Assembly (NCBI GenBank): GCA_947447825.1
Contig: CANFLL010000004.1
Span: 1-64,000, forward strand
DNA length: 64,000 nucleotides
DNA from: Chitinophagaceae bacterium
GTDB taxonomy: Bacteria; Bacteroidota; Bacteroidia; Chitinophagales; Chitinophagaceae
Direction: 5' to 3'
The first letter of the stretch is position 1, and every line of letters starts with the position of its first letter. The translations under genes were made by a program, and so were the position numbers. Below, one piece after another: positions 61,177 through 64,000 of this stretch. The notes beneath the pieces are model-generated. The model was not told the DNA's origin and ran no database searches. It saw only the letters and a program-made list of their open reading frames with translations.

Positions 61177-61398
61177 ATGAGAAGATTGAGTGAGTTAGGG
61201 ATTGGTCAAAGAGCAGTGATACATTCATTTGAAAAGGATGATATTTTTATTAAACTAATGGAAATGGGTTGTGTTCCAGGTGAAGAAGTTAAGGTAATTC
61301 AGGTTGCACCATTAGGAGATCCAATTTCAATTGCAGTTGCAGGATATAATCTTAGTTTGAGATTGAGTGAGGCGAGTAGTATTTTTTTAGAGGGTTAA
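61177..61398 (+). CDS. feoA: Ferrous iron transport protein A
   Basis: LSELGIGQRAVI...LMEMGCVPGEEVKVIQVAPLGDPISIAVAGYNLSLRLSEASSI. Confidence 0.92.
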   Translation: MRRLSELGIGQRAVIHSFEKDDIFIKLMEMGCVPGEEVKVIQVAPLGDPISIAVAGYNLSLRLSEASSIFLEG

Positions 61399-61414
61399 GC
61401 TTAAATGTTGCTAA

Positions 61415-61987
61415 ATGAAAATTGGTTTATACTTCGGTTCCTTCAACCCTATACATATTGGACACCTAATAATTGCTAATCATGTTGCCAATTTTACAGA
61501 TGTGGAACAAGTATGGTTTGTTATTAGTCCGCAGAATCCATTAAAACCATCGTCGGAGCTTTTAAATGAATACCATAGGCTTCACTTAGTTCAAAAAGCC
61601 ATAGAAGATAATCCGAAACTTAAAGCTTCAAATGTGGAGTTTAAACTATCTAAACCTTCTTATACAATAGATACACTTACTCATTTATCAGAAAAATATC
61701 CAAAACATCAGTTTAGTGTAATTATGGGAAGTGATAGTTTTACCAACCTTCCTAAATGGAAGAATTTCCAAGAAATACTAAATAACTACCCACTAATTAT
61801 TTATAAACGACCGTTATTTGAAGTAGATAATTCAAAATTGAATACTTTGGTTACAATATTAGAAGCACCTTTATTGGAAATATCTGCCTCTGCTATTCGT
61901 AAGAGTATTAAGATTGGAAAAAGTATTCAATATCTTGTTCCAGAGGTTGTAAATAAAGAAATTAAGGATAACGGATATTATAAGTAA
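61415..61987 (+). CDS. nadD: Nicotinate-nucleotide adenylyltransferase
   Basis: MKIGLYFGSFNPIHIGHLIIANHV; VISPQNPLKP; ISASAIRKSIKIGKSIQYLVP. Confidence 0.95.
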   Translation: MKIGLYFGSFNPIHIGHLIIANHVANFTDVEQVWFVISPQNPLKPSSELLNEYHRLHLVQKAIEDNPKLKASNVEFKLSKPSYTIDTLTHLSEKYPKHQFSVIMGSDSFTNLPKWKNFQEILNNYPLIIYKRPLFEVDNSKLNTLVTILEAPLLEISASAIRKSIKIGKSIQYLVPEVVNKEIKDNGYYK

Positions 61988-62040
61988 GAGGTATATAAAA
62001 TGCATTACTTACCGCATCTTTGCATCTTGTTTTATTGGCT

Positions 62041-64000
62041 ATGTCTGAATCTGCACAAATTTTTCAAACTACTAACCCTTCCCGTTGGCAAAGGCTAAAA
62101 TGGGGTTCACGTATTGTAATTTTTCTTTTAATATTTGCGATTGCTGTAATTACATTAACACTTAGAAGTGTATCAAAATCAAATGATAAAATTCCTCTTG
62201 ATGTTAGAGCTATAAAAAAAGTCCTTTCTGGTAGTGTGCCTACAGTTGATAAAGAAAGCAGTATTAGTAAATATAACAAAGGATTTAAATATTATATACA
62301 CAATCAATGGGTTGAGGGAAAAGGTGTAGGACAAAAAGATACAGTTTTAAACCTTTCTAATTCATCATTATTTAGTGATAGTTTAGGTATACGAGCTGCT
62401 TTCTATATGCCATGGGATCCTCAGTCATTATTTTCATTGAGAAGAAATGTAAAAAAAGTAAATCTTGTATTGCCAGAATGGTTTTTTATTGACCCTAAGG
62501 CAGATACTTTAATTGTACATATTGATAAGGAAGCTTATGATATAGTTAAGGGGGCAGGTGTTAAGATGATGCCTATGTTGTCTAATTCATACAACGATAA
62601 ACCAACTATTGATGCATTAGCTAGAATTATTGATAATCCAATAAAAAGAGAAAACCTAATAAATAGCCTCTTAAAACAGTTGAGTAGATTAAAGTTCATT
62701 GGTATTAATTTGGATTTTGAAGATATTCAAATAAAGAACAAAAAAGATATTTGGTCTTTTCAAAAAGATTTGTACTCAAGATTGCACGAAAATAATTTTT
62801 TAGTTACTCAAAATGTTTCTCCTTTTACAGAGTTTAATTATAATCATTTAGAAAAGGATAACGATTATGTTTTTTTGAAAGCCTACGATGAACATTCAAA
62901 TTATACTAATAGTGGTTCAATATCAAGCCAAAAGTGGATTGAAGAAAGAGTAGATGCATTAGCTAAGTATGTTTCTCCTTCTAAAATAGTTGTTGATTTA
63001 GCAGCTTATGGTTATGACTGGGGTAATGCAAAAGATACAGTAAGACCGCTTTCTTATCAGCAAGCATTGGTTACGGCAAGAGAGAGTGATGCAGTAGTAG
63101 ATTTTGATAATGATACTTATTGTACTCACTATCAATATTATGATGAAAAAGATGTTCTTCATAATGTAAATTTTGTAGATGCCGCTACAAATTTTAATGC
63201 TATCAGATTTTCAACTGAATATGGATTAGCAGGAACAGCTCTTTGGAGACTTGGTTCGGAGGATAGTAGAATTTGGGAATTCTATCACTTGCCAATGACC
63301 AGATCGGCTTTGAAAAAGTTTGATTTTGCAGGATTTAATAAAGTAGAGGGAAGTAGAACTGTTGATTATACAGGAGCTGGGGAAATTTTAGATGTGTTAG
63401 CGTCACCTACGAATGGAAGAATTACTACAGAAATTGACACATTTAGCATGTTGATTAGTGAGGAAAAATATGTTTCTCTACCCTCATCGTATGTTGTTCG
63501 TAAGTTTGGGAAGACTTCTAAGCCAAAACTTGTTCTTACTTATGATGATGGTCCTGATCCAAAATATACCAAAGAAATATTAGATACTCTTGCTTATTAT
63601 CATGTTCCTGCCACATTCTTTGTTGTAGGATTAGAAGCTGAAAATAACATACCCCTCATAAAAAGAATACTCAGAGAAGGTCATGAAATAGGAAATCACA
63701 CATTTACTCATCCAGATATGAGTAAGGTTAGTAGAGATAGGGCACTATTAGAAATGGATGCTACTAAGTTATTAATAGAATGTATTACTGGTAGAAGTAT
63801 GTTAATGTTTAGGGCTCCATTTAATGCAGACAGTGAGCCAGAAAAGAATGAAGAACTTGTACCTGTTGCTTTGAGTAGAACGAGAAATTATATCACAGTT
63901 GGGGAAAGTCTTGACCCTGAGGATTGGCAAAAAGGAGAAATAGAAAATTTTAATGCTGATACAATTGTAAGTAGGGTTATTAAAGAATATGAAAGAAATC
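62041..64000 (+). CDS. GH18-like plus polysaccharide deacetylase (CE4) protein, truncated at window end
   Basis: Open frame from ATG 62041 to the window end; GINLDFEDI, KIVVDLAAYGYDWG (GH18-like) and LVLTYDDGPDPKYTKEIL...GNHTFTHPDMS (NodB). Absent from the ORF track because no stop lies in the window. Confidence 0.88.
   Translation, partial: MSESAQIFQTTNPSRWQRLKWGSRIVIFLLIFAIAVITLTLRSVSKSNDKIPLDVRAIKKVLSGSVPTVDKESSISKYNKGFKYYIHNQWVEGKGVGQKDTVLNLSNSSLFSDSLGIRAAFYMPWDPQSLFSLRRNVKKVNLVLPEWFFIDPKADTLIVHIDKEAYDIVKGAGVKMMPMLSNSYNDKPTIDALARIIDNPIKRENLINSLLKQLSRLKFIGINLDFEDIQIKNKKDIWSFQKDLYSRLHENNFLVTQNVSPFTEFNYNHLEKDNDYVFLKAYDEHSNYTNSGSISSQKWIEERVDALAKYVSPSKIVVDLAAYGYDWGNAKDTVRPLSYQQALVTARESDAVVDFDNDTYCTHYQYYDEKDVLHNVNFVDAATNFNAIRFSTEYGLAGTALWRLGSEDSRIWEFYHLPMTRSALKKFDFAGFNKVEGSRTVDYTGAGEILDVLASPTNGRITTEIDTFSMLISEEKYVSLPSSYVVRKFGKTSKPKLVLTYDDGPDPKYTKEILDTLAYYHVPATFFVVGLEAENNIPLIKRILREGHEIGNHTFTHPDMSKVSRDRALLEMDATKLLIECITGRSMLMFRAPFNADSEPEKNEELVPVALSRTRNYITVGESLDPEDWQKGEIENFNADTIVSRVIKEYERN

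Noticed and set aside
1-64000. tRNA genes, transposases and prophage
   Set aside because: No convincing tRNA cloverleaf, transposase or phage structural gene was recognised by eye; tRNAscan-SE and an IS search would be needed to exclude them.

Overview
The window is a low-GC Bacteroidota chromosome segment, probably Chitinophagaceae-like. It starts at the extreme 5' end of a minus-strand 16S rRNA gene, whose leader and tandem Bacteroidota-type promoters occupy about the first 380 nt. Next comes a pectin-utilisation region: two GH28 polygalacturonases, a CE8 pectinesterase, three secreted pectate-lyase-like proteins with T9SS-type tails, and a SusC/SusD pair. This region is interrupted at about 12.5-20.1 kb by an accessory island holding toxin-antitoxin pairs, a C5-methyltransferase plus restriction endonuclease, and ankyrin and ORF6N proteins. 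The rest is mostly housekeeping (hpf, xer, rpsU, ribE, tmk, tyrS, mqnD/mqnB, korB, trx, ppiD-like, nadA, mnmG, ybeY, feoA, nadD), ending in a truncated GH18-like/polysaccharide-deacetylase protein. The most striking signal is a family of five clear intergenic arrays plus one degenerate array. All have an exact 21-nt period and most units carry a palindromic core, but the unit sequence is unrelated from array to array. Three clear arrays and the degenerate one lie upstream of small hypothetical genes with Ig-like (FN3 or carboxypeptidase-regulatory-like) C-termini. Two of those genes are clear paralogs that also share a near-identical leader. Further structure includes inverted repeats flanking the R-M module, cassette-like repeats after successive accessory ORFs, hairpin repeats flanking a GxxExxY gene, two parS-like sites near mnmG, and a possible oriC upstream of nadA. 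All calls are from reading the sequence; no searches were run.
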